A stretch of DNA of 6,976 nt from Gammaproteobacteria bacterium. Its GTDB lineage: Bacteria > Pseudomonadota > Gammaproteobacteria > GCA-001735895. The DNA lies in contig JAOTUD010000142.1 in assembly GCA_029864065.1 (NCBI GenBank), forward strand, positions 1 to 6,976, written 5' to 3'. Both the position numbers and the translations under genes were made by a program. Below, one piece after another: positions 1 to 5,978 of this stretch (within the stretch, counting starts at the first letter, position 1; every line of letters begins with the position of its first letter). The notes under the pieces are model-generated. The model made no database searches, was not told the DNA's origin, and saw only the letters and a list, made by a program, of their open reading frames with translations.

Positions 1-361
1 CCTGGGGCAGGCGGCTCTCGGCCAGGTTGACGCGGTTCTGCACCTGCACCGTGGCGGTATCCGCATCGGTCCCGCTCTCGAAGGTGAGCGAGATATTCAT
101 GGTACCGTTGGAACGGGACGTGGAGCTGAAGTACAATAGATTATCCACGCTGGTGAGCTGTTGCTCGATAACCGAGGTCACTGCCGATTCCATGACCTCG
201 GCGCTGGCGCCCGGGTAAGAGGCATCTATGTTTACCTGCGGCGGGGCAATGGGAGGATAGGCGGAGACCGGCAGGTTATAGATGGCCACTACGCCAGCGA
301 GTGTGATCAGGATGGCGATTACCCAGGCGAAGATCGGTCGGTCGATAAAAAAATGTGGCAT
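1..361 (-). CDS. RND (HAE1-type) multidrug efflux transporter, N-terminal part
   Basis: This is the inner-membrane, proton-driven pump of a tripartite efflux system; only the first 120 codons lie in the window and the gene runs off the left edge. The protein opens with MPHFFIDRPIFAWVIAI, the canonical start of AcrB/MexB-type pumps, followed by the first transmembrane helix (about residues 10-28). The beginning of the first porter domain follows, with family motifs YPGASAEVMESAVTSVIEQQ (about 49-68), DNLLYFSSTS (about 73-82) and GTDADTATVQVQNRV (about 97-111). Family members are about 1,040 residues long. The ATG at 359-361 fits the family start exactly. The nearest Shine-Dalgarno-like AAAGGA (377-382) is 15 nt upstream, farther than usual. 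The adaptor gene lies upstream on the same strand, so the two are almost certainly one operon. The substrate cannot be read from this fragment. Confidence 0.95.
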   Translation of the reverse strand, partial: MPHFFIDRPIFAWVIAILITLAGVVAIYNLPVSAYPPIAPPQVNIDASYPGASAEVMESAVTSVIEQQLTSVDNLLYFSSTSRSNGTMNISLTFESGTDADTATVQVQNRVNLAESRLPQ

Positions 362-512
362 GGAATTTTCGCTAAATCCTTTGCAAAATTACTGCGCTTG
401 TCGATATCCCGATAAAAATGATTTCATACTCAGATGTTTTCAAAATTGGTCCCAGCCGCGCTCTAAACATTTTGAAACGGGTTCCGGATATATTCAGGCG
501 AGCGCGGATTTA
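362..512 (-). other. Adaptor-to-pump intercistronic gap with long-range inverted repeat
   Basis: This 151-nt stretch between the adaptor stop and the pump start is more AT-rich than the flanking genes and has no convincing coding potential. It contains a perfect 8-bp inverted repeat, CCGCGCTC at 456-463 and GAGCGCGG at 500-507, separated by 36 nt. The repeat starts just past the adaptor stop codon. No run of T follows the distal arm on the minus strand, so a classical intrinsic terminator is not supported. If it forms in mRNA it could stabilise the upstream message or set the adaptor-to-pump ratio; that is inference. Confidence 0.4.
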
Positions 513-1736
513 TTACTGACCCTGCTGCTTGCCGGGCGATGCAATCCGCGCCTGTCCACCGGGACGGACCTTTTGCAGGCCGGCGACGATGACCTGATCA
601 CCATCCTGCAAATCACCGGTTACCACCCATTCACTGCTGGTCTTGGTCTGCAACTCGACGCGCTTCTGCTCCACGCTACCGCCGTCGTTCACGATCATCA
701 CATACGCCCCCAGCGCATCACGCAACACTGACGCCTGCGGTACGACATAGACCCCCTTAAGCTGCCCCAAGGTGAGCCGCAGCTTGACGAACATTCCCGG
801 CAGCAGACGCCGGTCGGGATTGCGAACCACGGCACGCAACGAGACCGCGCCAGTGCCCGTGTCCACGGCCAGGTCGGTGAAATCCAGGCTGCCCTTGTGC
901 GGGTAAACCTGACCGCTCTGCAGATAGACGTCCACTTCCGCCCTTTTTCCCGAATCTTTGCCCATCGTGCGGCCGGCCATCCCCTGTAACTGCTCCAGTT
1001 CGGCCGGGGACTGGCTGAAATTGATGCGAATGGGATCGACCTGCTCCACCGTGGTCAGTATGGTGGCCTCATCCTGACCGACCAGGGCGCCCTCATTGAC
1101 CCGGGCCCGGCCTGCCCGACCGACTATCGGGGCGCGCACGGTGGCATAGTCGAGATCCAGCCTGGCCGCCTCCAGATTTGCCTCGGCAATCTTCACCGCG
1201 GCCTGCGTGGAACGCTGTGCGGCGAGCGCATTGTCCAGATCCTGTCTGGATGTCAGGCCTTTGCGATTCAGGTTGACGTAGCGCTCGGCAATGTCGCTGG
1301 CAATGTCGGCATCGGCCTGCGCCTTTGCCAGCGCCGCTTCCTGGGCATGGACCGTCACTTCAAGGGGAGCCGGATCGATCTGGAACAGAACCTCGCCGGC
1401 ATTGACGTCGGTACCTTCGGTATAAACCTGCTTGAGAATGATACCGGCTACCCGGGCGCGCACTTCGGCCACCCGGCTGGAGGCCAGCCTGCCCACCAGT
1501 TCACGGGTGAGGGGAACGCTTTGCGCCGTCACTTTCACCACGTCCACTTCCGCTGGTGGCGGCGTGGGGCCACCGGCCGACCCTGACTGCGGAATGCCGG
1601 GTGGCTGGTTATTACATGACACCAGCCACAGGGTTGCCGCCAGGATCGTTAAAATCCGCCACCAGGAAAAATACCGTACCGGGGAGCGCGGGGCTGAAAG
1701 TGTACGCCCGGGATCAGTGATAAGGCGAGCCGGCAT
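513..1736 (-). CDS. RND efflux periplasmic adaptor subunit (AcrA/MexA-like lipoprotein)
   Basis: This is the membrane fusion protein that links an RND pump to an outer-membrane channel. The 407-residue product has a cytoplasmic stub, a hydrophobic segment (about 27-40) and a lipobox LVSC with the acylated Cys at 41. A Pro-rich linker (about 44-62) follows. Next come the first beta-barrel and lipoyl half (about 64-128), the alpha-helical hairpin rich in Ala, Gln and Glu (about 129-195), and the second lipoyl half with DYATVRAPIVGRAGR (196-210). The C-terminal barrel and membrane-proximal domain carry NPDRRLLPGMFVKLRL (306-321) and VVPQASVLRD (331-340). Length and domain order are normal for the family. 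The ATG is preceded by AGGA (1746-1749) at a 9-nt spacing, and there is no other Met before residue 250. The pump gene follows downstream. No outer-membrane channel or regulator gene is visible in the window. Confidence 0.95.
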   Translation of the reverse strand: MPARLITDPGRTLSAPRSPVRYFSWWRILTILAATLWLVSCNNQPPGIPQSGSAGGPTPPPAEVDVVKVTAQSVPLTRELVGRLASSRVAEVRARVAGIILKQVYTEGTDVNAGEVLFQIDPAPLEVTVHAQEAALAKAQADADIASDIAERYVNLNRKGLTSRQDLDNALAAQRSTQAAVKIAEANLEAARLDLDYATVRAPIVGRAGRARVNEGALVGQDEATILTTVEQVDPIRINFSQSPAELEQLQGMAGRTMGKDSGKRAEVDVYLQSGQVYPHKGSLDFTDLAVDTGTGAVSLRAVVRNPDRRLLPGMFVKLRLTLGQLKGVYVVPQASVLRDALGAYVMIVNDGGSVEQKRVELQTKTSSEWVVTGDLQDGDQVIVAGLQKVRPGGQARIASPGKQQGQ

Positions 1737-1780
1737 AAAGGTTTATCCTGTGGATTTCAATCTATGGCCAAAGATCTCTG

Positions 1781-1821
1781 GAATACCGAGGTATTCTATA
1801 TCGTCTGCAGGTGGCAATGAA
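1781..1821 (-). promoter_or_regulatory. Candidate promoter and palindromic operator of the efflux operon
   Basis: A perfect 7-bp inverted repeat with a 2-bp spacer (GAATACC-GA-GGTATTC, 1781-1796) lies 44 bp upstream of the adaptor ATG. On the minus strand a candidate -10 TAGAAT (1793-1798) overlaps one edge of the palindrome. A weak -35, TTCATT (1816-1821), sits 17 nt further upstream. A consensus-like TTGACA is present at 1825-1830, but it is 24 nt from the alternative -10 TATAGA, which is too far for a normal sigma-70 promoter. A palindrome over a -10 is the layout expected for a TetR- or MarR-type repressor, which commonly controls RND pumps. The palindrome is seen directly; the promoter assignment and regulator class are inferred. 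Confidence 0.45.
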
Positions 1822-2119
1822 CCGTGTCAACCGGCAATGATTAATGCATAGACTGGTAGTATACACAACGAAAAAATCGCCCACTCTTCCCCTGCCGAAT
1901 ATATCAGCGACCTCGATGGATGTGGGCGTGATTCGGTTCGGTCGCAAGAAATACCGATACTCTATTTTCCTGTTTTCGCAAGGTTAAGGAAAGTGATTCG
2001 GAGGGTCAGTCGGGCGTGCAGAGATCCGTAGCCGACTATTTCCAGCCAATCCCCACAATATTGCCTCTTTCCACTGCGAATATCAGGGCGCATTCGGATC
2101 GGCGCCGGGTTCGTCGAAC

Positions 2120-2168
2120 GGAACAGTCTGCCCCGAGATCTTGCTGGGGGAACAGGTATACTGTTCCC
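2120..2168 (+). promoter_or_regulatory. Palindromic operator candidate with an extra half-site upstream of the PerM-like gene
   Basis: A perfect 8-bp inverted repeat, GGGAACAG (2148-2155) and CTGTTCCC (2161-2168), is separated by GTATA. A third copy of the core GGAACAG lies at 2120-2126 in the same orientation as the left arm. The spacer and first bases of the right arm form TATACT (2157-2162), one mismatch from a consensus -10, but no good -35 is found 16-18 nt upstream. There is no T-tract after the palindrome, so it does not look like a terminator. It lies about 90 bp upstream of the PerM-like start codon. Binding of a dimeric regulator is inferred from symmetry only. Confidence 0.4.
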
Positions 2169-2255
2169 GGACGCCCTGGAGTCCGGTTTATCTTAATCCA
2201 GGCGCTGTTACTTTCTTTCGAATTGCAATGGCCTCGAAGGCCGTGGAGTTAATCG

Positions 2256-3365
2256 ATGAATCAGGACACCGTGAACAAGTCCGTACTGGTGTTGATGGTA
2301 ATTGCTATTTCGACCCTTTTCCTTTCCATGATTCAACAGTTCGTCATGGCGATTTTTCTGGCGGGATTGTTCAGCGCGATGGCGCGCCCCGTTTATCGAC
2401 ACCTGAAATTCTGGCTCGGGGGACGCCGGCATCTGGCTTCCCTGACCACCATGCTGTTGATGATCGTGGTGGTATTGATTCCGCTATTGTTGTTGATCGG
2501 TATCGTCGTCAGCCAGGCGATCGATGTCGGCCAGTCGGTGACTCCCTGGGTCAGGCAATTCATCGATCGACCTGACAGCCTGACGGACTACCTGCAGCAC
2601 CTGCCTTTTTACGAGCAGCTGGTGCCTTACCACGAGATTATCCTGGGAAAAGCGGGCCAACTGGTCGGAACGCTCAGTAAGCTGATCGCAAACGGGCTTT
2701 CTTCCGCAACCCTCGGCACGGCCAACTTCCTGTTCATGACCTTCGTGTTTCTATACACACTGTATTTTTTCCAGATGGACGGACCGAAGCTGATCAGAAA
2801 AATACTCTACTACCTGCCGCTGGATAGCGAGGACGAAAACCTGATGCTGGAAAAATTCACCTCGGTGACGCGGGCCACGCTAAAAGGGTCCCTGTTGGTA
2901 GGCTTGCTGCAGGGCGGCCTCGCGGGCATCGCATTCGCGATAGCGGGTATAGACAATGCCGTTTTCTGGGGCACGGTGATGGCCGTGCTGTCGATTATTC
3001 CGAGTGTCGGATCCGCACTGGTCTGGGCTCCGGCCTGCGCTATCCTGATTATGCAGGGCAATGTCGTTGCCGGAACGGGGTTGTTGATTTTTTGTGCTCT
3101 CGTCGTCGGCAGCCTCGACAATGTGCTGCGGCCGATACTCGTCGGCAAGGACACCCGCATGCACGAGCTGATGATTTTTTTCGGGACGCTCGGCGGCATC
3201 GTGATGTTCGGTATCGCCGGAATTTTCATTGGCCCGGTAATCGCTTCGTTGTTCGTAACCATCTGGGAACTGTATGGCATTGCGTTCGACGACTTCCTGC
3301 CGGAAGTCTATTACCGCAAGCGCACCGATAAAGCGGTCGAGGAGGAAGCTGCGGAAACGGAGTAA
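2256..3365 (+). CDS. AI-2E transporter family (PerM/UPF0118) membrane protein
   Basis: This 369-residue polytopic inner-membrane protein belongs to the AI-2E exporter/PerM superfamily. Members export small molecules such as autoinducer-2 or act as Na+(Li+)/H+ antiporters; the substrate here cannot be inferred. Hydrophobic segments lie at about 9-45 (a hairpin pair) and 62-86. A soluble stretch (about 87-150) precedes further segments at about 153-172, 212-232, 234-268, 270-287 and 303-340. Family motifs are visible: LLQGGLAGI (217-225), PSVGSALVWAPA (249-260), DNVLRPILVGKD (288-299) and GGIVMFGIAGIFIGPV (313-328). The tail is charged and Glu-rich. Length is typical. The ATG is preceded by GGAG (2245-2248) at a 7-nt spacing, a good ribosome-binding site. 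The gene stands alone, divergent from the efflux operon and convergent with the DUF721 gene, so it is probably monocistronic. Confidence 0.9.
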   Translation: MNQDTVNKSVLVLMVIAISTLFLSMIQQFVMAIFLAGLFSAMARPVYRHLKFWLGGRRHLASLTTMLLMIVVVLIPLLLLIGIVVSQAIDVGQSVTPWVRQFIDRPDSLTDYLQHLPFYEQLVPYHEIILGKAGQLVGTLSKLIANGLSSATLGTANFLFMTFVFLYTLYFFQMDGPKLIRKILYYLPLDSEDENLMLEKFTSVTRATLKGSLLVGLLQGGLAGIAFAIAGIDNAVFWGTVMAVLSIIPSVGSALVWAPACAILIMQGNVVAGTGLLIFCALVVGSLDNVLRPILVGKDTRMHELMIFFGTLGGIVMFGIAGIFIGPVIASLFVTIWELYGIAFDDFLPEVYYRKRTDKAVEEEAAETE

Positions 3366-3389
3366 AAGGCAGGCAATCGATTGCTTTTT
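3364..3389 (+). terminator. Possible bidirectional intrinsic terminator after the PerM-like gene
   Basis: The stop codon of the plus-strand gene runs into AAAAGGCA (3364-3371), which can pair with TGCTTTTT (3382-3389) through eight base pairs including one G-T. Nested inside is the palindrome GCAATCGATTGC (3373-3384). A run of five T ends the element on the plus strand, and AAAA at its start gives a T-run for minus-strand transcripts. That suits the gap between convergent genes. The GC content of the stem is modest, so strength is uncertain. Confidence 0.45.
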
Positions 3390-3456
3390 ATCTCGATCGC
3401 GGAAAAAGCCTGGCCTGTTCGCCGATGCTTCAGGCGGACATGACGAACGCGCGCCG

Positions 3457-3476
3457 GAAGCCGGTAACACGGCTTC
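3457..3476. terminator. Hairpin in the convergent spacer
   Basis: A perfect 7-bp stem, GAAGCCG (3457-3463) and CGGCTTC (3470-3476), encloses a 6-nt loop. It lies 42 bp beyond the stop of the minus-strand DUF721 gene and is followed on the plus strand by only a short AATTT. It may be a backup terminator for either convergent transcript, but neither side has a strong T-tract. Confidence 0.35.
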
Positions 3477-3517
3477 AATTTGACGCCAGCCTCCGAGATA
3501 CCGGCGCAATTTCCCGG

Positions 3518-3958
3518 TCAGTCCGTTTTCAGGCTTTGCGCAAGCGACTGCAGCGCCGCCTGCAAGTCCTTGTCGTCGACCCACTGTGCGCCTGCTTCGA
3601 TCGCCGCAACCGCATCTTTGCTCACGCTGCGTGGTTTCCTGATAAAGACGTTGGTGCCGAGTCGCAGCATCGAGTCGGGCAAGGTGCGGAACCGGACGGG
3701 CTGTTCGAATCCGAAAGTCTCGCGCAGCTGCTGCTGGATTTCGCCGGCGTGCAGGCGCAGGTAATTCGCGACCATCGGGGTACTCGCGGCGATCACGATT
3801 TCGTCGCGATTCAGGTTCAGCAGCGTCACCGACTGGTTGACCGGCTCGGGTAAATTCTGTTCGAGAAACCGCTGGATTTCGGGCAACTTGCGTCGCAGCT
3901 GCTCGAACCCGGGCGGCAGCAGCGACTGGCAAAGCCGGTCTATCCTGCTCGCTCCCAT
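3518..3958 (-). CDS. DUF721/DciA-like protein
   Basis: This 146-residue soluble protein resembles the DUF721 family, whose studied members (DciA) load or recruit the DnaB replicative helicase in bacteria lacking DnaC. Visible family-like features are an N-terminal helical region ending in LPEPVNQSVTLLNL (about 36-49), the core DEIVIAASTPMVANYLRLHAGEIQQQLRETFG (about 52-83) with the usual pattern of a hydrophobic strand, a small-residue turn and a long helix, and an Ala-rich C-terminal helix (about 115-143). The assignment rests on this pattern, not on a catalytic motif. The start ATG (3956-3958) overlaps the rluB stop in the arrangement TGATG, with no clear Shine-Dalgarno, so translation is probably coupled to rluB by re-initiation. 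It is the last gene of its operon. Confidence 0.65.
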   Translation of the reverse strand: MGASRIDRLCQSLLPPGFEQLRRKLPEIQRFLEQNLPEPVNQSVTLLNLNRDEIVIAASTPMVANYLRLHAGEIQQQLRETFGFEQPVRFRTLPDSMLRLGTNVFIRKPRSVSKDAVAAIEAGAQWVDDKDLQAALQSLAQSLKTD

Positions 3959-4737
3959 CAGGCTTTGCCGCGCCGCCGGCCCGCGGTTTTACCGGCCTGC
4001 TTGTCGGCAGCCAGACCGAGGCGCTGGTAAACCCGCTTCACGGCCTCTTCGTCGAGAACCCGGTACTTGCCGGGCTTGAGCCACCTGGGCAAATTGAACT
4101 GTTCGTAACGCACCCTGACGAGCCGGCTGACTTCGACGCCGACCGCTTCCCACAGGCGGCGTACCTCGCGATTGCGCCCTTCCTTGAGCACGACGTGATA
4201 CCAGTGATTGCTGCCACTGCCGCCGGAATCGATGATATCGTCGAAATGCGCCGGACCGTCGCCGAGCACGATCCCGTCACGCAGCTGTTGCAGCATTTCG
4301 GGCGTCACGGCACCGTGTACGCGCACCGCGTATTCACGTTCGACTTCGTAGGAAGGATGCATCAGCCGGTTGGCGAGTTCGCCGTCGCTGGTAAACAACA
4401 GCAATCCGCTGGTGTTGATATCGAGCCGGCCGATGCCGACCCAGCGCCCCTGCTGCAGGGGCGGCAGATTCGCGAAAACGTCGTCGCGACCCTCGGGGTC
4501 GGCACGCGTGCATACCTCGCCCACCGGCTTGTGGTACATCAGGATTTTAGGCCTGGCGGCGTGGCGCTGCAGGCGGATCAGTTTGCCGTCGATCGCTATT
4601 TTTTCGCGTCCGTCGATCTGGTCGCCCGGCTTGGCGGGCTTACCGTTGACGCTGATGCGGCCCTGCTGCAGCAGGGCGTCGATCTGGCGACGGGACCCCG
4701 CGCCCTGCCCGGCCAGAATTTTCTGTATGCGCTCCAT
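3958..4737 (-). CDS. rluB: 23S rRNA pseudouridine(2605) synthase RluB
   Basis: RluB converts a specific uridine of 23S rRNA (U2605 in E. coli) to pseudouridine. The 259-residue product has an N-terminal S4 RNA-binding domain (about 1-55, including RISVNGKPAKPGD). The RsuA/RluB/E/F-type catalytic domain follows, with the signature GRLDINTSGLLLFTSDGELA (103-122), in which Asp106 is the expected nucleophile. Further family motifs are HPSYEVEREYAVRV (127-140) and LKEGRNREVRRLWEAVG (184-200). The basic C-terminal tail (KTAGRRRGKA) is short compared with the E. coli protein. The RluB assignment over RluE/F/RsuA rests on the S4 domain, the sequence flavour and the closeness to scpAB. The ATG has no Shine-Dalgarno; instead TATAAT sits 6 nt upstream (4744-4749). 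The gene overlaps the downstream DUF721 gene by one base. Confidence 0.93.
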   Translation of the reverse strand: MERIQKILAGQGAGSRRQIDALLQQGRISVNGKPAKPGDQIDGREKIAIDGKLIRLQRHAARPKILMYHKPVGEVCTRADPEGRDDVFANLPPLQQGRWVGIGRLDINTSGLLLFTSDGELANRLMHPSYEVEREYAVRVHGAVTPEMLQQLRDGIVLGDGPAHFDDIIDSGGSGSNHWYHVVLKEGRNREVRRLWEAVGVEVSRLVRVRYEQFNLPRWLKPGKYRVLDEEAVKRVYQRLGLAADKQAGKTAGRRRGKA

Positions 4738-4743
4738 CGCGCG

Positions 4744-4749
4744 ATTATA
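4744..4749 (-). promoter_or_regulatory. Perfect -10 box just before rluB (possibly leaderless)
   Basis: On the minus strand TATAAT is followed by CGCGCG and then the rluB ATG. A transcript starting the usual 6-8 nt past the -10 would begin at or next to the A of the ATG, which fits the absence of a Shine-Dalgarno. No convincing -35 hexamer or extended -10 TG is present upstream, so promoter strength is unclear. Confidence 0.45.
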
Positions 4750-4818
4750 CCGGAGAAACAGCTTCCGACCCGTGATCTTTTTGGATTCGGCGAAGGCTCA
4801 GATACAGGGACACAATTA

Positions 4819-4858
4819 AGGGGATCCCGGATAACCCCTTCGGGTTTTCCGGAATGAC
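4819..4858. repeat. REP-like extragenic hairpin (GGATCCCGG...CCGGAATGAC)
   Basis: Two 11-nt arms (4827-4837 and 4842-4852) pair with one T-T mismatch around a CTTC loop. The borders, GGATCCCGG on one side and CCGGAATGAC on the other, resemble the dispersed GGAATCCCG...CGGGAATGAC-type palindromes scattered between genes in many proteobacterial chromosomes. An alternative pairing, AAGGGG (4818-4823) with CCCCTT (4835-4840), is mutually exclusive with the main stem. Whether other copies exist in this genome cannot be seen from one window. Confidence 0.55.
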
Positions 4859-4886
4859 TAGTCCAGGCGTTCGCCTGGACTAGTCA
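4855..4886. terminator. Strong perfect hairpin overlapping the WD40 gene stop codon
   Basis: TGACTAGTCCAGGCG (4855-4869) and its exact complement (4872-4886) form a 15-bp palindrome around TT; in RNA the stem would close over a four-base loop. The TGA stop of the WD40 gene (4884-4886) is part of the distal arm. There is no T-tract on either side, so it is not a textbook intrinsic terminator. Its stability and position make it a likely 3'-end structure (terminator or RNA-stabilising) for the WD40 transcript. It directly abuts the REP-like hairpin, giving a double-hairpin element between this gene and rluB. Confidence 0.6.
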
Positions 4887-5858
4887 ATTCAGGGCCCAGC
4901 GCTGGCCGATGCCGGCGGAGGATTCCGAAATCAGCGTGCGCCCGTTGGTGTCGAGCCTGAGATCGAGGATGGTGGCCGAGTCGGGCTGTACCCTGTGCTT
5001 CACTTTGGGCTTCCAGGTCTCGCGGCGCTTGCCGCTCGCGATATCCCAGATATCGATCGCCTTGGCCGCCCGGCCGGTGGCGAGCAGGCGGTTGTCGTCG
5101 GAAAAATCGGCCGACACCAGCGTCATTCTGACCTCGTCGAGGCGCGCGACCAGGCTACCCTCGCCGCGGGTCGAGTATATACGCGCATCGCCGATGTAGG
5201 CGTTGGCCAGCGCGAGTTCGCCATCATCGGACAGCGCCACCAGCGAGATTTTGTACTCGAGGTTCTTCGACCACAGGTGCTCGCCGCTGGAGAGGTCCCA
5301 CAGGCTCGCGTGCCAGTCGTCGGAATCGGTGAGCGCGTAGCGACCATCCTTCGACAGCGCTACGCTGGTCACCTTTTCGTGGTGCGCGAACACGTAGCGC
5401 ATCTTGCCGTCGACCATGTCGAAGAAAACCGCCTGGTTATCCTTGCTGCCAATCAGCGCATAGCGGCCGTTCGCCGAAATCGCGACATCGGTCAGGTTGG
5501 GCCAGGACCAGTACCCGGTAAGGCGGCCGCTGTCGACCGCCCAGCGCGCGATCGAATTCTGCTCGATCGTCACCAGCACCTCGCCGAGCTCGGAGAAAGC
5601 CGCGTCGATGACACCGCCCTCGTCGCCGTCCTCATGCTGCAGGCTGTACTTGACCCTGTTGTTCGGCAGATCCCAGACGCGGGCGAAGCCGCCGATCTCG
5701 CCGGTCAGCAAATACCTCCCGTCCGGGCTGATGGCGGCGCCATAGGATCCGGTGTCGGCATGAACCCAGGTGTCGAGCGCCTGTTTCCTCTCGCTGCAGG
5801 CAACCAGCAGGCCGCAAACCAGCGCCGCGATCAGGATAGATTGCGTCAGTCTATGCAT
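4884..5858 (-). CDS. WD40-repeat beta-propeller lipoprotein
   Basis: This 324-residue predicted lipoprotein has a signal peptide (residues 1-20) ending in the lipobox LVAC, with the acylated Cys at 21. The remainder is a WD40-type propeller. Blade-ending strands are visible at VWDL (61), RWAV (105), FFDM (145), LWDL (186), IYST (227), IWDI (270) and RWAL (320), a spacing of 40-50 residues that gives seven blades, a complete ring. Each is preceded by a turn such as SPDGRYLLTG, SANGRYALIG or SKDGRYALTD. No enzymatic domain is attached, so it is probably a protein-interaction scaffold in the periplasm or on a membrane. Position +2 of the mature protein is Ser, not Asp, which in E. coli favours outer-membrane sorting. 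There is no Shine-Dalgarno; TATAAT lies 4 nt before the ATG. It sits between scpB and rluB, which are usually adjacent. Its specific function is unknown. Confidence 0.88.
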   Translation of the reverse strand: MHRLTQSILIAALVCGLLVACSERKQALDTWVHADTGSYGAAISPDGRYLLTGEIGGFARVWDLPNNRVKYSLQHEDGDEGGVIDAAFSELGEVLVTIEQNSIARWAVDSGRLTGYWSWPNLTDVAISANGRYALIGSKDNQAVFFDMVDGKMRYVFAHHEKVTSVALSKDGRYALTDSDDWHASLWDLSSGEHLWSKNLEYKISLVALSDDGELALANAYIGDARIYSTRGEGSLVARLDEVRMTLVSADFSDDNRLLATGRAAKAIDIWDIASGKRRETWKPKVKHRVQPDSATILDLRLDTNGRTLISESSAGIGQRWALN

Positions 5859-5862
5859 GGAG

Positions 5863-5868
5863 ATTATA
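5863..5868 (-). promoter_or_regulatory. Perfect -10 box just before the WD40 gene (possibly leaderless)
   Basis: On the minus strand TATAAT is followed by only CTCC before the ATG, leaving no room for a ribosome-binding site if transcription starts at a normal distance. The best -35-like sequence upstream is TTAATG at a 19-nt spacing, which is weak. An inverted repeat CCGCC/GGCGG (5878-5882 and 5894-5898) brackets the upstream region and may be incidental in GC-rich DNA. Confidence 0.45.
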
Positions 5869-5978
5869 TCGGCCGGTCCGCCGTATACATTAAGGCGGCG
5901 GCCAGGCCGGCCCGGAGTTGTTTGCGCTCGATTACCGGTGATGTCGCTGCGCGGGCCGGAACCCGATCAGATAACCGC

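Larger units (their letters stand above)
1737..2255. other. Divergent intergenic region without a credible gene
   Basis: These 519 bp separate the efflux adaptor (minus) from the PerM-like gene (plus). Short open frames cross it on both strands, but none has a ribosome-binding site, a recognisable domain or a sensible composition. The region is relatively AT-rich around 1840-1990. Its visible contents are two perfect palindromes, at 1781-1796 and 2148-2168, listed separately as candidate operators. A further copy of the octamer AATACCGA, present in the first palindrome, occurs at 1950-1957. No local regulator gene is encoded here, so any regulator of these promoters would lie elsewhere. Confidence 0.6.

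Noticed and set aside
1762..1947. Minus-strand open frame of 61 codons upstream of the efflux adaptor
   Set aside because: It has no ribosome-binding site and no recognisable domain, has atypical composition, and would overlap the palindrome and promoter region. It is best read as intergenic.
1928..2001. 9-bp direct repeat GTGATTCGG at 1928-1936 and 1993-2001
   Set aside because: A 9-mer recurring once in a 519-bp region is plausible by chance, and no further copies or regular spacing were seen.
2016..2252. Plus-strand open frame of 78 codons before the PerM-like gene
   Set aside because: It starts with GTG and no Shine-Dalgarno, and has Arg/Pro-rich shadow-like composition. It contains the GGAACAG palindrome and shows no family resemblance.
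2880..3932. 350-codon minus-strand open frame across the PerM-like gene and the convergent spacer
   Set aside because: It overlaps two confident genes in other frames, and its Arg/Ala-rich sequence is typical of a GC-driven shadow.
4663..4674. CTGCTGCAGCAG palindrome in rluB
   Set aside because: It is explained by the Leu-Leu-Gln-Gln coding of the S4 domain and is not flanked by other structure.
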